From Pseudoclavibacter chungangensis (GTDB lineage: Bacteria; Actinomycetota; Actinomycetes; Actinomycetales; Microbacteriaceae): 64,000 nucleotides of DNA. The stretch is taken from contig NZ_JACCFV010000001.1 in NCBI RefSeq assembly GCF_013410545.1, positions 2,976,001-3,040,000 on the forward strand, given 5' to 3'. Position numbers and translations under genes: made by a program. Shown here one piece after another: positions 52,655 to 61,043 of the stretch (position 1 is the stretch's first letter; each line of letters opens with the position of its first letter). Below the pieces are notes generated by a model that was not told the DNA's origin, made no database searches, and worked only from the letters and a program-made list of their open reading frames with translations.

Positions 52655-53824
52655 CTAGCGCTCTGTGACGAGTGCGTCGACCGCCGTCTGCGCGAGGAGC
52701 GTGGCACCGTCGATGACAGTCCGATCGGCGCGCGGCGTAGCGCTCGCATCCGCGAATGCGGCCTGGTGGTTGACGGCCGGCAACGAATCGATCGACAGAT
52801 AGGGGTGAATCGCCCGCACGATCTGCGAGACGTTCCCCATGTCGGTCGATGCCGTGTTCATCCCCCCGGCACGCGCCTCCTCCAGGTCGAGGTCGATGCC
52901 CCGCGCGGCGGCGTTCGCCGCAAAGGCCCGGACGAGTGCGTCGTCGTTGCGGAACTCGGAGTACCGGGGCGAGGTCTCCGTGATCGTCAATTCGCAGTCC
53001 GCCGCGAGCGCGCCGGCCTCGAAGCAGCGGCGAACCTTCTGGAACACCGTCTCGAGTTCCTCGAGTGACGAGGCTCGCACGTACCACGAGCCGTGCGATG
53101 TCTCGGGGATGGCGTTCGGCGCGGTTCCCGCCTCGCGGACGATGCCGTGCACGCGCACACTCGACGGAAGCTGTTGACGAAGGAGTCCGATCGCAACCTG
53201 TGCGATCGTGAATGCGTCCGCGGCATTGCGTCCGAGGGACGGATAGGCCGCTGCGTGCGCGGCGAAACCCTCATACGACACATCGAAGTGGGCAACGGCG
53301 AACGGTCGCGCGTACGCCGCATCTGCGGGACCGGGATGGATCATCATCGCGATCTCCACCCCGTCGAAGACGCCTGCGTCGATCATGTGGATCTTGCCGC
53401 CACCGCCCTCCTCGGCGGGAGTGCCAATGACCTGCACGGTGGCGTCGAGGTCATCGGCGATGCTCGCGAGCGCGATACCGGCGCCGACGCCGCTCGCTGC
53501 GATGATGTTGTGGCCGCACGCGTGCCCGAGCCCCTCGAGCGCATCGTATTCAGCGATGAACGCAACCCGACGTGAACCGGATCCGGCGCCGGCCACGAAG
53601 GCGGTGTCGAGCCCACCGGCTCCGCGCTCCACGCGAAAGCCGGAGGCCTCCAAGGCTCCCGTCAACAGCTCCGCGGAGTGGTGCTCCTGCCATCGGATTT
53701 CCGGGTCGGCGTGCAGCGCATGACTGATTCCTACGAGCTCGTCGGCCATTTCGTCCACCCGGGTGACGATCTGCCTCTTCAGTTCGGCTGCGTCGTGCGC
53801 ACCGGCAGTCCGCCGGTCACTCAT
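52655..53824 (-). CDS. M20-family amidohydrolase/carboxypeptidase
   Basis: A 389-residue metallohydrolase. Metal-binding and catalytic regions are 'ALHADPEIRWQEHHSAELL', 'AEYDALEGLGHACGHNIIAASG', 'IGTPAEEGGGGKIHMIDAG' and the C-terminal 'TASTDMGNVSQIVRAIHPYL'. The lid domain is present. It resembles AbgB/amidohydrolase-type M20D enzymes that cleave N-acyl amino acids or amide-linked conjugates. ATG 53824 (MSDRRTAG) overlaps the DUF1028 stop by 8 bp. It is the last gene of the RidA-DUF1028-M20 operon. The substrate is unknown. Confidence 0.9.
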   Translation of the reverse strand: MSDRRTAGAHDAAELKRQIVTRVDEMADELVGISHALHADPEIRWQEHHSAELLTGALEASGFRVERGAGGLDTAFVAGAGSGSRRVAFIAEYDALEGLGHACGHNIIAASGVGAGIALASIADDLDATVQVIGTPAEEGGGGKIHMIDAGVFDGVEIAMMIHPGPADAAYARPFAVAHFDVSYEGFAAHAAAYPSLGRNAADAFTIAQVAIGLLRQQLPSSVRVHGIVREAGTAPNAIPETSHGSWYVRASSLEELETVFQKVRRCFEAGALAADCELTITETSPRYSEFRNDDALVRAFAANAAARGIDLDLEEARAGGMNTASTDMGNVSQIVRAIHPYLSIDSLPAVNHQAAFADASATPRADRTVIDGATLLAQTAVDALVTER

Positions 53825-54491
53825 CGCCGGGCACTCCGTAGGAGGGTGCCGCCGTCGGATCGATCCCACGTGTCCGGTAGTCGGCCTTCTGCGGCAACCA
53901 GAGGGCGACGAGTCGCGCCAGCTCCGCGCCCGGGTCGTCGTGGTCGTCGACGCGCAGATCGGTCACGCGCCATGGCACGTCTTCCACGACAGCGATGCCT
54001 GCTGAGCGGACGGGGCCCGCTTCACCACCTGCGGCAAGCGCAGCGGCGAAGCCTTCGAGCAGTCGTTCCTCGAACGTGGCGGCGGTGCTCGCGAGGTAGC
54101 CGTCGAGGTATGCGTCGATCACGGCTTCCGAGGCGAGCATGTTGCCGGCCGCGACGGCGTTCTCCACGGCACGTGCCGCCACGATGCCGAGTGCGCGATC
54201 ACCGGAGAACACGCGTGTCCTTCCGTCGGCGTCGACGGCGGTCAACTGCCTGAACTCGGGGTGGGATTCCGTCTCGATCACGGCATCGATCGCTTCGTGT
54301 GCCGTCCGCCCGGCCGCGAGCCGGTCGAGGACGGCCGGCCCGAGCGCGGGGTTCGTCACGTTCTGCGATGCGGCCGCGCCGACACCGGGGCGGAGGTTCA
54401 CGCACCGCGAGGCGACAGCCGGGCTCGACGAGGAGATGATCATGCCGAACGCGCCGGTCTGCGGATCGCGTGCGGCGAGCGAGAAGGTCAT
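53817..54491 (-). CDS. DUF1028 domain protein (Ntn-hydrolase-like)
   Basis: A 224-residue DUF1028 protein. Conserved stretches are MTFSLAARDPQTGAFGMII, then 'SPAVASRCVNLRPGVGAAASQNVTNP' and 'ENAVAAGNMLASEAVIDAY'. The family has an Ntn-hydrolase fold suggestion and recurs next to RidA and peptidase genes, but no reaction is established. The ATG at 54491 overlaps the RidA stop by 4 bp (ATGA), and the stop overlaps the M20 gene. The three proteins are therefore made together. Confidence 0.88.
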   Translation of the reverse strand: MTFSLAARDPQTGAFGMIISSSSPAVASRCVNLRPGVGAAASQNVTNPALGPAVLDRLAAGRTAHEAIDAVIETESHPEFRQLTAVDADGRTRVFSGDRALGIVAARAVENAVAAGNMLASEAVIDAYLDGYLASTAATFEERLLEGFAAALAAGGEAGPVRSAGIAVVEDVPWRVTDLRVDDHDDPGAELARLVALWLPQKADYRTRGIDPTAAPSYGVPGDE

Positions 54492-54937
54492 ACCGTCGCC
54501 TCGCTCAGTCCGGCGGCGCGCGACGCATCGCTGATGACGGCCGTGACGTCGATCTCGACGAGCCACTCGGGGCGGGCGAGTGCCTCGACGACGAGGCCTG
54601 TGGAAACGGGGTAGACGCCCTTGAGCCAGGTCCCCATCGTCCGGTAGACCGTCTCGCGGTACCGGATGTCGGTGAGATAGACGACGACCTTCACGATGTC
54701 CTCGAGCTTCGAACCGGCCTCGCGCAGCAACATGTCGACGTTCGCCATCGCTCGCTCGGTCTGCGCCTCGACGTCACCGATGCCGACGCTCTCGCGCGTG
54801 TCGAGGTCCTGTCCGATCTGGCCACGAACGTAGACGACGCCGCCTGCGACGACGGCCTGGCAGAGGTCGTTGTCGAGGTTCTGTTCCGGGTAGGTCTCCT
54901 TGGTGTTGAACGGTCGGATACGCGTGTGCTCCGTCAT
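54488..54937 (-). CDS. RidA-family enamine/imine deaminase-like protein
   Basis: A 149-residue RidA (YjgF/YER057c/UK114) protein, starting MTEHTRIRPFNTKETYPEQN. The core is 'CQAVVAGGVVYVRGQIGQDLDT', 'AMANVDMLLREAGSKLEDIVKVVVYLTDIRYRETVYRTMG' and 'VVEALARPEWLVEIDVTAVI'. The Arg of canonical RidA (often in 'S.R..V.V..LP') is not at the usual place, since 'ARPEWLVEIDV' replaces it. It may belong to a Rid subgroup with other activity. ATG 54937 follows GGGGGC. It is the first gene of the operon and is divergent from LysR-2. Confidence 0.87.
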   Translation of the reverse strand: MTEHTRIRPFNTKETYPEQNLDNDLCQAVVAGGVVYVRGQIGQDLDTRESVGIGDVEAQTERAMANVDMLLREAGSKLEDIVKVVVYLTDIRYRETVYRTMGTWLKGVYPVSTGLVVEALARPEWLVEIDVTAVISDASRAAGLSEATV

Positions 54938-55044
54938 CGGATGCCCCCGTCGGTGAAGTTCGTCGTCCGGTGTTCGTCCACCGGTGCACGTCGGTGCTGG
55001 ATCGGACCCGTTGCGGGTCCCTTCGAGTCTCAGTGATCCCCGCG

Positions 55045-55091
55045 CATGAGGCAAATAGAGTCGTGGCACGACTCGCATCACGAGAAGCGAT
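55045..55091. promoter_or_regulatory. LysR-2/RidA divergent promoter: shared element, 17-bp palindrome and ATC-N9-GAT box
   Basis: Within the 181-bp divergent region, CATGAGGCAAATAG plus TCGTGGCAC (55045-55069) closely matches a block upstream of the MHS gene. GAGTCGT-GGC-ACGACTC (55058-55074) is a perfect 7-bp-arm palindrome. GCATC-N9-GATAC (55075-55093) is a variant of the palindrome seen upstream of three other genes in this cluster. Confidence 0.6.
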
Positions 55092-55118
55092 ACGCCTCGA
55101 CTCCGTAGACTCCACGGC

Positions 55119-56153
55119 ATGCTCCGAATCGACTCGGGTGATGCGGGCGACGATGCCGTCGCGCCGGGCGGCTCGCGCACGCCCGAGATCACGTTCACCC
55201 AGCTGCGCTACTTCGTCCGTTCCGCCGAGCTACGTTCCATGAGCAAGGCGGCGGTGAGCCTGTTCGTCGCGCAGTCGGCGATCTCGACGTCGATCGGCAA
55301 CCTCGAGCGCACGCTCGGGACCGCGCTCTTCGTCCGGCATCGGGCGAAGGGCCTGTCGTTGACGGCCGAGGGCGTCACGTATCTCGCGGAGGTTCGCGGC
55401 GTCCTGCAGGCGCTCGAGGAGGCGAATCTCGCGATCGACCCGAGCCGGATGGCGGGGTCGTACGAGGTCGGCTGCTTCCCCACCCTCGTCCCGTTCTGGA
55501 TGCCCTCGGCCATGAACGACCTGCGCGAGCGCTACCCCGATCTGCACACCAAGATCCGTGAGGTCCGCGATGACGAGATCGCGCGTCGCCTGCTCGACCG
55601 TGAGCTCGAGGTCGTCCTGGCCTACGACCTGACGACCCACCCGCAACTCGATTTCGTGCCCATCGCCACGGCCCCGCCCTACGCGGTCGTGTCGGTCGAT
55701 CACCCGCTCGCGGCGCGCGGGCGCGTCCGTCTGGGCGAGCTGTCGGAGTCGACTCCGCTCATCCTGCTCGACATGGCGGGCAGCGCCCAGTACTTCCGCC
55801 GCACACTCGAAGCTGCCGGGGCCTCCACCGAGCCCGTCCACCGCCTCGAGAACTACGAGGCCGTGCGCGCCATGGTCGCCCGAGGCCACGGTTACACACT
55901 GTTGAACCAGCGCCCTCGGCACGACTTCACGTACGACGGCTACGAGACCCGCACGCTCGCCCTCGAACCGGACCTCCCCTCGCTGCACGTCGGGTTCATG
56001 ATCCGCTCGAGCGAACCGCTCACGCGCAAGGGTGCCGCGTTCATCCGCTCGTGTCACACCTTGGCCGTCGAGCTGGGCCAGGCCGTCGGCACCGTTCCCA
56101 ACCTCGTGCGGGCCGCGCGGCTGGACGATCTCGACACGCCGGCCTCGGACTGA
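55119..56153 (+). CDS. LysR-family transcriptional regulator (LysR-2)
   Basis: A 344-residue LysR protein. The HTH reads 'FTQLRYFVRSAELRSMSKAAVSLFVAQSAISTSIGNLERTLGTALFVRH'. The effector domain has 'GSYEVGCFPTLVPFWMPSAM', 'LLDMAGSAQYFRRTLEAAGAS' and 'YEAVRAMVARGHGYTLLNQRPRHDF'. It shares long identical stretches with LysR-1. The annotated ATG at 55119 gives a 22-residue polar leader before the HTH. It is divergent from the RidA operon and next to transporters and a GMC oxidase carrying similar upstream palindromes, so it is the likely activator of this gene set. Confidence 0.92.
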   Translation: MLRIDSGDAGDDAVAPGGSRTPEITFTQLRYFVRSAELRSMSKAAVSLFVAQSAISTSIGNLERTLGTALFVRHRAKGLSLTAEGVTYLAEVRGVLQALEEANLAIDPSRMAGSYEVGCFPTLVPFWMPSAMNDLRERYPDLHTKIREVRDDEIARRLLDRELEVVLAYDLTTHPQLDFVPIATAPPYAVVSVDHPLAARGRVRLGELSESTPLILLDMAGSAQYFRRTLEAAGASTEPVHRLENYEAVRAMVARGHGYTLLNQRPRHDFTYDGYETRTLALEPDLPSLHVGFMIRSSEPLTRKGAAFIRSCHTLAVELGQAVGTVPNLVRAARLDDLDTPASD

Positions 56154-56171
56154 CACCCGGGACAGGCCGCA

Positions 56172-56215
56172 CGACGAACGTGCCCGCACGGATCGCCGTG
56201 CGGGCACGTTCGTCG
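56172..56215. terminator. Bidirectional terminator between LysR-2 and the MHS gene
   Basis: A perfect 19-bp stem (56172-56190 with 56197-56215) with a 6-nt loop lies between two convergent stops. Confidence 0.85.
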
Positions 56216-56223
56216 CAACGGGG

Positions 56224-57579
56224 TCAGCCGCGTACGGGCGCTCCCGTGCGGTCTTCCTCCTTGAACAGATCGATGCCACGCGTCTCGGGGAGCGATGCGA
56301 CGGTCACGATGCCGACGACGCCGACGACCATCAGGAACCAGCCCGGGACCAGGTCGTGACCCGTCGCGTCGATGAGCCACGTGATGACGTAGGGCGCCGT
56401 GCCCGCGAACAGCGCGGCGGTGACGGCGTACGCGATCGACAGGCCCGATTGGCGCGTGCGCGTCGGGAACAGCTCGGCGACCGTGACGGCGTGCGTGCCG
56501 AGGATGATCGCGAGGATGAGGGCGAGCCCGAGCGTCGACACGAACGTCGCCGAGGGGGCTCCGGACTGCATGATCATGAAGAGCGGCACGGACAGCACCG
56601 TCAGTGCGATCGCGGCCGTCATGAGGACGGGCTTGCGGCCCCAGCGGTCGGACGCGATGCCCGCGAGCGGGACGATCACGAGCCCGAGTGCCGATGCGAG
56701 CGTCGAGAGGAGAGCCGCCTGGTCCGCACTGATCCCCACGACCGTCTCCTGGTAGGTCAGGAGGTAGACGAGCACGACGTAGAACGTGACGTTCATGAAG
56801 ATCTCCATGCCGCACGTCTGGAGCAGCTGTCGCCAGTTGTCGCGGAAGACCTCGCGGAGCGGGCTCTGCGGGACGTTCTCGAGCTCCTGCAGCTCCTCGA
56901 ACTCGGGGGTGTCCTCGATCTTGGAGCGGATGTAGAGGCCGATGAGGCCCATGGGCACCGTGATGAGGAACGGTATGCGCCAACCCCAGTCGGCGATCTG
57001 CTCGGCGGGCATCGAAACGTTCAGCAGGAAGACGGCGAACGACGCGAGGAGGAAGCCGAGGAGGCTGCCGAACTCGAGCCACGACACCCCGAAGCCGCGG
57101 CGCTTGGGCGGCGAGTACTCGGCGAGGAAGGCCGCGGCCGAGCCGAACTCACCACCCGCTGCGAGGCCCTGCACGATGCGCGCGATGACGAGCAGGATCG
57201 GGGCGAGGATCCCGATGGTTCCGTAGCCGGGCAGGAGGCCGAGCATCAGAGTCGAGGCGGCCATCGCGAGGATGACGATCGAGAGGGTCTTCTTGCGCCC
57301 CATGCGGTCGCCGAGGTGGCCGAATATGACGGCGCCGAGCGGGCGGACGAAGAACGAGATTGCGAAGACGCCGAAGACGGACAGCAGGCTGGCGGTCGCG
57401 TCTTCCTGCGGGAAGAACACGTGGGCGATCGTGCCGGCCATGTAGGCGTAGACGGCCCAGTCGAACCAGTGGACGAGCACGCCGATCGAGCCCGCGACGA
57501 CGCTCTTGCGGAGTGTCTTGCGGTCCGGGGCGTGTGGGACGCGGGGCTCGGTGGCCATCTCGTCGTCACGATCGGACAT
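56224..57579 (-). CDS. Metabolite:H+ symporter (MHS) family MFS transporter
   Basis: A 451-residue 12-helix transporter of the ProP/ShiA/KgtP-like MHS family. Motifs are 'VLVHWFDWAVYAYMAGTIAHVFFP' at TM1, 'FVRPLGAVIFGHLGDRMGRKKTL' (TM2-3 loop), 'GLAAGGEFGSAAAFLAEYSPPKRRGF' and 'ASDRWGRKPVL'. The family imports dicarboxylates, shikimate, betaines, proline and similar compounds by proton symport. ATG 57579 follows AGGAGGA. It lies in the LysR-2 set, with the set's palindrome about 103 bp upstream of the start. The substrate is unknown. Confidence 0.92.
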   Translation of the reverse strand: MSDRDDEMATEPRVPHAPDRKTLRKSVVAGSIGVLVHWFDWAVYAYMAGTIAHVFFPQEDATASLLSVFGVFAISFFVRPLGAVIFGHLGDRMGRKKTLSIVILAMAASTLMLGLLPGYGTIGILAPILLVIARIVQGLAAGGEFGSAAAFLAEYSPPKRRGFGVSWLEFGSLLGFLLASFAVFLLNVSMPAEQIADWGWRIPFLITVPMGLIGLYIRSKIEDTPEFEELQELENVPQSPLREVFRDNWRQLLQTCGMEIFMNVTFYVVLVYLLTYQETVVGISADQAALLSTLASALGLVIVPLAGIASDRWGRKPVLMTAAIALTVLSVPLFMIMQSGAPSATFVSTLGLALILAIILGTHAVTVAELFPTRTRQSGLSIAYAVTAALFAGTAPYVITWLIDATGHDLVPGWFLMVVGVVGIVTVASLPETRGIDLFKEEDRTGAPVRG

Positions 57580-57642
57580 GGGTCCTCCTCTCGGTGCCTC
57601 GACGTCGAGGCGGAACGACTTCCACCATGCGCGAACCGGCCC

Positions 57643-57691
57643 CATCAGGCGAATAGTCGTTGCACATGAAGCGCATCTGGCCGGCTGATGC
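57643..57691 (-). promoter_or_regulatory. MHS promoter: shared element plus GCATC-N9-GATGC palindrome
   Basis: CATCAGGCGAATAG followed by TCGTTGCAC (57643-57665) matches the block in the LysR-2/RidA promoter with three substitutions and a 2-bp gap. GCATC (57673) and GATGC (57687) flank nine bases. The palindrome centre is 103 bp upstream of the MHS start codon. Confidence 0.6.
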
Positions 57692-57710
57692 AGGGTGCTC
57701 GACGCGCACG

Positions 57711-57749
57711 CCGGACGCCCGCACGGCGCGTGAGCGTGCGGGCGTCCGG
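57711..57749 (-). terminator. Terminator of the intact NCS1 permease gene
   Basis: A perfect 15-bp stem (57711-57725 with 57735-57749) lies 11 bp downstream of the permease stop on the minus strand. Confidence 0.75.
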
Positions 57750-57759
57750 GGCGGCGGCG

Positions 57760-59190
57760 TCAGGCGGTTGTGACGGGCTGCGCCGGTGTCAGGTCGGTCG
57801 TGCCACGGCCGCGCCGTGAGAAGGCGCGGGCGAGCACGAAGTAGAGCGGCGAGATCACGGCGAGCCCGACGATCCACGAGATGTCGATACCGAGCGCGGC
57901 ACCGATGGGCCCCTCGTAGAGCGTCGTCACCATGAACGGCACCTGGATGACCGCGCCGAGCAGATAGCAGGCGATCGCGATCCAATTGAAGCGGCCGTAC
58001 ACGCCACCGTCGCGGCGGAAGAAGTCGTCGACGCGGTAGTCGCCCTTGTGCAGCAGGTAGTAGTCGACGAGGTTGATCGCCGTCCACGGCACGAGCACGT
58101 ACAAGAGCAGCGCGAGGAAGTTCGAGTAGTGGGCGAGGAAGTCGTCGCGCCCGACGAGCGCCAGGACGAGCGACAGCCCGAAGATGATCGCCGCGACGAC
58201 GGCGCGCGTGATCGCTCGCGGATTCCATGACGGGACGAACGTCTGCCCGATCGTCAGGACCGACAGGACACCGCAATAGAGGTTCATCGAGTTGGTGCCC
58301 GCGACGCCGATCGAGAACACGGCGATGATCGGCACGGCCATCGGCCCGAGGAGCTGCCCCAGACCACCGACGATGTCGTCCCCGGACTGGCCGAGTGCCA
58401 CGAGGATGCCGCCGACGAGCGTGCCCAGGACCATGGGCAGGTACGAGCCGAGGATGCATCCCGCGTACGACACCCAGAAGGCCGTGCGGGGGCCCGTGTC
58501 CTCGGGCAGGTAGCGCGAGTAGTCCGACACGTAGGGCGCGTAGGCGATCTGCCACAGCGCGGCGACCGAGACGGCCCCCATGAAGCCGGCCAGGTTGAAC
58601 GAACCCGTCGACAGCAGGTTCGCGGGAAGTCCGGCGGCGATGATCGTGATGAACGCGACCGCGAGGGCGATGCCGGAGACGATCGACATGATGCGCGTGT
58701 AGGCGTGGATGAGGCGGTACCCGAATGCCGCGGCGGCGACACTGACGATGCCGACGAGCACGATGCCCCAGTCGACGGGCACGACGGGTGCGACGACGTT
58801 GACGGCCTGGCCGCCCAGGACGAGGTTGGCGGCGAAGAAGCCGATGTACATGATGACGACGACGGCGACGACGAGGAGCGCGCCGAACGACCCGAACTGG
58901 CCGCGGGTCTGCACCATCTGCGGGACGCCCAGCTTGGGCCCCTGAGCCGAGTGCAGCGCCATGAAGACGCCGCCGAGCAGATTGCCGACGAGGAGCGCGA
59001 TGACGCCCGTCACGACGTCGAGGCCGAAGACGGTCGACGACAGCGCGCCCGTCACGACCGTCAGCACCATGATGTTCGAGCCGAACCAGATGGTGAACAG
59101 GTCGCGCGCTTTGCCGTGCCGCTCGTTGAGCGGGATCGGTTGGATGGTCTTGTCCTCGATGCGAGGCACCTGGGCGACAGGTACGTTCAT
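57760..59190 (-). CDS. NCS1-family (cytosine/purine/allantoin-type) permease, intact
   Basis: A 476-residue NCS1 transporter. Landmarks are 'DLFTIWFGSNIMVLTVVTGAL', 'LHSAQGPKLGVPQMVQTRGQFGSFG', 'WQIAYAPYVSDYSRYLPEDTGPRTAFW', 'LLYVLVPWTAINLVDYYLLHKGDYRVDDFF' and 'GRFNWIAIACYLLGAVIQVPFM'. It is a paralogue of the IS-split permease at 41792-44708 and could in part replace it. ATG 59190 follows GAGGAGCTCC; an upstream GTG-type start adds a polar leader. A strong palindrome about 100 bp upstream suggests LysR-2 control. Nucleobases, hydantoins or related N-heterocycles are typical substrates of the family. Confidence 0.92.
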   Translation of the reverse strand: MNVPVAQVPRIEDKTIQPIPLNERHGKARDLFTIWFGSNIMVLTVVTGALSSTVFGLDVVTGVIALLVGNLLGGVFMALHSAQGPKLGVPQMVQTRGQFGSFGALLVVAVVVIMYIGFFAANLVLGGQAVNVVAPVVPVDWGIVLVGIVSVAAAAFGYRLIHAYTRIMSIVSGIALAVAFITIIAAGLPANLLSTGSFNLAGFMGAVSVAALWQIAYAPYVSDYSRYLPEDTGPRTAFWVSYAGCILGSYLPMVLGTLVGGILVALGQSGDDIVGGLGQLLGPMAVPIIAVFSIGVAGTNSMNLYCGVLSVLTIGQTFVPSWNPRAITRAVVAAIIFGLSLVLALVGRDDFLAHYSNFLALLLYVLVPWTAINLVDYYLLHKGDYRVDDFFRRDGGVYGRFNWIAIACYLLGAVIQVPFMVTTLYEGPIGAALGIDISWIVGLAVISPLYFVLARAFSRRGRGTTDLTPAQPVTTA

Positions 59191-59288
59191 GCGGAGCTCC
59201 TCGTGGTCCTGGGGGACCGCCACGTCGCGGCCACCCCGTCAGCGTCCTGGATCCGGAGCCGATCGGTCCAACAGTCGTTCGCGATGCG

Positions 59289-59311
59289 CTGCATCACGTC
59301 CCGTGATGCAG
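59289..59311 (-). promoter_or_regulatory. Palindrome upstream of the NCS1 permease
   Basis: Arms CTGCATCACG (59289-59298) and CGTGATGCAG (59302-59311) pair perfectly around TCC. It contains TGCATCAC-N5-GTGATGCA, identical in layout to the palindrome upstream of the GMC gene, and the LysR-type ATC-N9-GAT core. The centre lies 110 bp before the permease ATG. Confidence 0.65.
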
Positions 59312-59348
59312 CCGATTCGGCCGCCGCCCGGTGCGGGAACGCGCCCGT

Positions 59349-59377
59349 GCGGCCGTCCCCCGCTCGAGGACGGCCGC
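59349..59377 (-). terminator. Terminator of the GMC oxidoreductase gene
   Basis: A 10-bp stem (59349-59358 with 59368-59377) with a 9-nt loop lies 18 bp beyond the GMC stop, reading leftwards. Confidence 0.6.
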
Positions 59378-59394
59378 GGGTAAGGTGATGAAGC

Positions 59395-60948
59395 TCAATC
59401 GCTCGCGTCCACCGAGCGCGTCGCCGCGGCGTCCTCGAGGACGAGCTCGGCCGCGCGCTCGGCGAGCACCATGATCGTGATGACGGGGTTGAGTGCCGTC
59501 AGGGTCGGGAACGCCGAGGCGTCGGCGACGCGCAGCCCGGCGACCCCGCGGACCCGCAGACGTTCGTCGAGGACGGCCTCCGGGTCACCGTCCGCGCCCA
59601 TCCGGGCGGTGCAGGACACGTGGTAGACGGTGTTGTGGACGGCCCGTTCGGCGGCGGACACGTCCTCGTCGCTCGTGACGCCCGGCCCGGGGAACACCTC
59701 GCGCACGACACGGGCGGCGAGGGGTGGTGCCGCGGCGACGCGGCGGGCCAGCCGGACGCCTTCCACGAGCATGCGCTCGTCGTGCCCGTCGGGGTCGGTG
59801 AACGAGCCGTAGTCGATCGAGGGCGCGACGTCGGGATCGGCCGAGGTGATCCACACGCGGCCGCGGCTCGCGGGCTTCGCGACGTTCGGCGCGAGCGCGA
59901 AGAGCCGCTCGGGCAACTCGATGCCTGCGGCCTCGAGTTGCGCGGTCCACGCTTCGACGGGGGCGTGAGTCGACACGTCGGGGCCGCGCCCCTCCTCGAC
60001 GCGGACGACGTAGCCACCGTCCCAACCGCTCGCGCACACCGTCGGGTCGATGTCGTCGGCGATCTCGAACACGACCATGCCCTCGGCGTGGTCCTGCAGG
60101 TTCCGACCGACCCCCGGTGAGTCGACGACGACGGGAACACCCGCCGCCTCGAGGACGTCGCGGGGGCCGATGCCCGAGAGCTGCAGCAGTCGCGGCGTGT
60201 CGATCGCGCCGCACGCCACGATCACCTCGGCGCGCGCCCGGTCCAGGTGCGCTGCACCACCGGCGTCGACCGTCCGGACACCCGTGCATCGGCCGTTTTC
60301 GACGACGAGCCCGACCGCGCGCCGCTCCGTGCGGACGACGAGGTTCGGCCGGTCCTCGACGGGGTGCAGGTAGCTGTGCGACGCGCTCGAGCGCTGGTTC
60401 GTGGCCGGGTCGTAGCCCACGTCGAAGAAACCGGCGCCCTCGCTGATCCCCCGGCGGTTCCAGTCGTCGACGACGGGCAGGCCGAGTGCCTTCGACGCCG
60501 CCTCGACGACGTCGACGACGTGCGGGTTGCGGTCGCCGGCACCGACGGGTGCGATGGGCGCCGACAGCCGCTCCCATGCGGGTTCGAGCGCTTCGGGGGT
60601 CCAGCCCACGGCGCCGAGCGCGACCCACTCGTCGAGATCGCTGCGCAGCGGCTTCCACGCGATCATCGTGTTGCACGTCGAGCAGCCGCCGATGATGCGC
60701 GCGCGGGACTGCCTGATGCCCGAGTTGCCGCGCACGTTCTCGACGCTGCGATAGTCGAGGTCGTATTCGCCCTCGAGCATGTCCGCCCAGCGGCGCAGTG
60801 ATTGCGCGCGCGGTTCGTCGGCGTCGTCCGGCCCCCACTCGAGGAGGAGGACGCGCACCGCGGGGTCCGCGCTCAATCGGTTCGCGAGGACGCACCCCGC
60901 GGTCCCGCCGCCCACGACGACGTAGTCGAACTCGTCCGTTCCCGTCAT
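59395..60948 (-). CDS. GMC-family FAD oxidoreductase (choline dehydrogenase-like)
   Basis: A 517-residue glucose-methanol-choline oxidoreductase. The FAD fold is 'FDYVVVGGGTAGCVLANRLSADP' at the N-terminus. Signature regions are 'IIGGCSTCNTMIAWK' and 'VACGAIDTPRLLQLSGIGP'. The catalytic His-Asn pair is in 'TVYHVSCTARMG' and 'LTALNPVITIMVLAERAAE'. It oxidises an alcohol to an aldehyde; choline or a substituted amino-alcohol would fit the setting, but the substrate is not fixed. ATG 60948 follows GGAGGAG. It is monocistronic, with its own terminator and an upstream palindrome shared with the NCS1 gene. Confidence 0.9.
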   Translation of the reverse strand: MTGTDEFDYVVVGGGTAGCVLANRLSADPAVRVLLLEWGPDDADEPRAQSLRRWADMLEGEYDLDYRSVENVRGNSGIRQSRARIIGGCSTCNTMIAWKPLRSDLDEWVALGAVGWTPEALEPAWERLSAPIAPVGAGDRNPHVVDVVEAASKALGLPVVDDWNRRGISEGAGFFDVGYDPATNQRSSASHSYLHPVEDRPNLVVRTERRAVGLVVENGRCTGVRTVDAGGAAHLDRARAEVIVACGAIDTPRLLQLSGIGPRDVLEAAGVPVVVDSPGVGRNLQDHAEGMVVFEIADDIDPTVCASGWDGGYVVRVEEGRGPDVSTHAPVEAWTAQLEAAGIELPERLFALAPNVAKPASRGRVWITSADPDVAPSIDYGSFTDPDGHDERMLVEGVRLARRVAAAPPLAARVVREVFPGPGVTSDEDVSAAERAVHNTVYHVSCTARMGADGDPEAVLDERLRVRGVAGLRVADASAFPTLTALNPVITIMVLAERAAELVLEDAAATRSVDASD

Positions 60949-61043
60949 GCCCGCTCCTCCGCAGTCCGCGGCCGACGTGTCCCGCGGCCGGTGCTCCGAG
61001 TCAAGGGGCACCCGGTCATCGACGCAAATGTCGGAACACGAAA

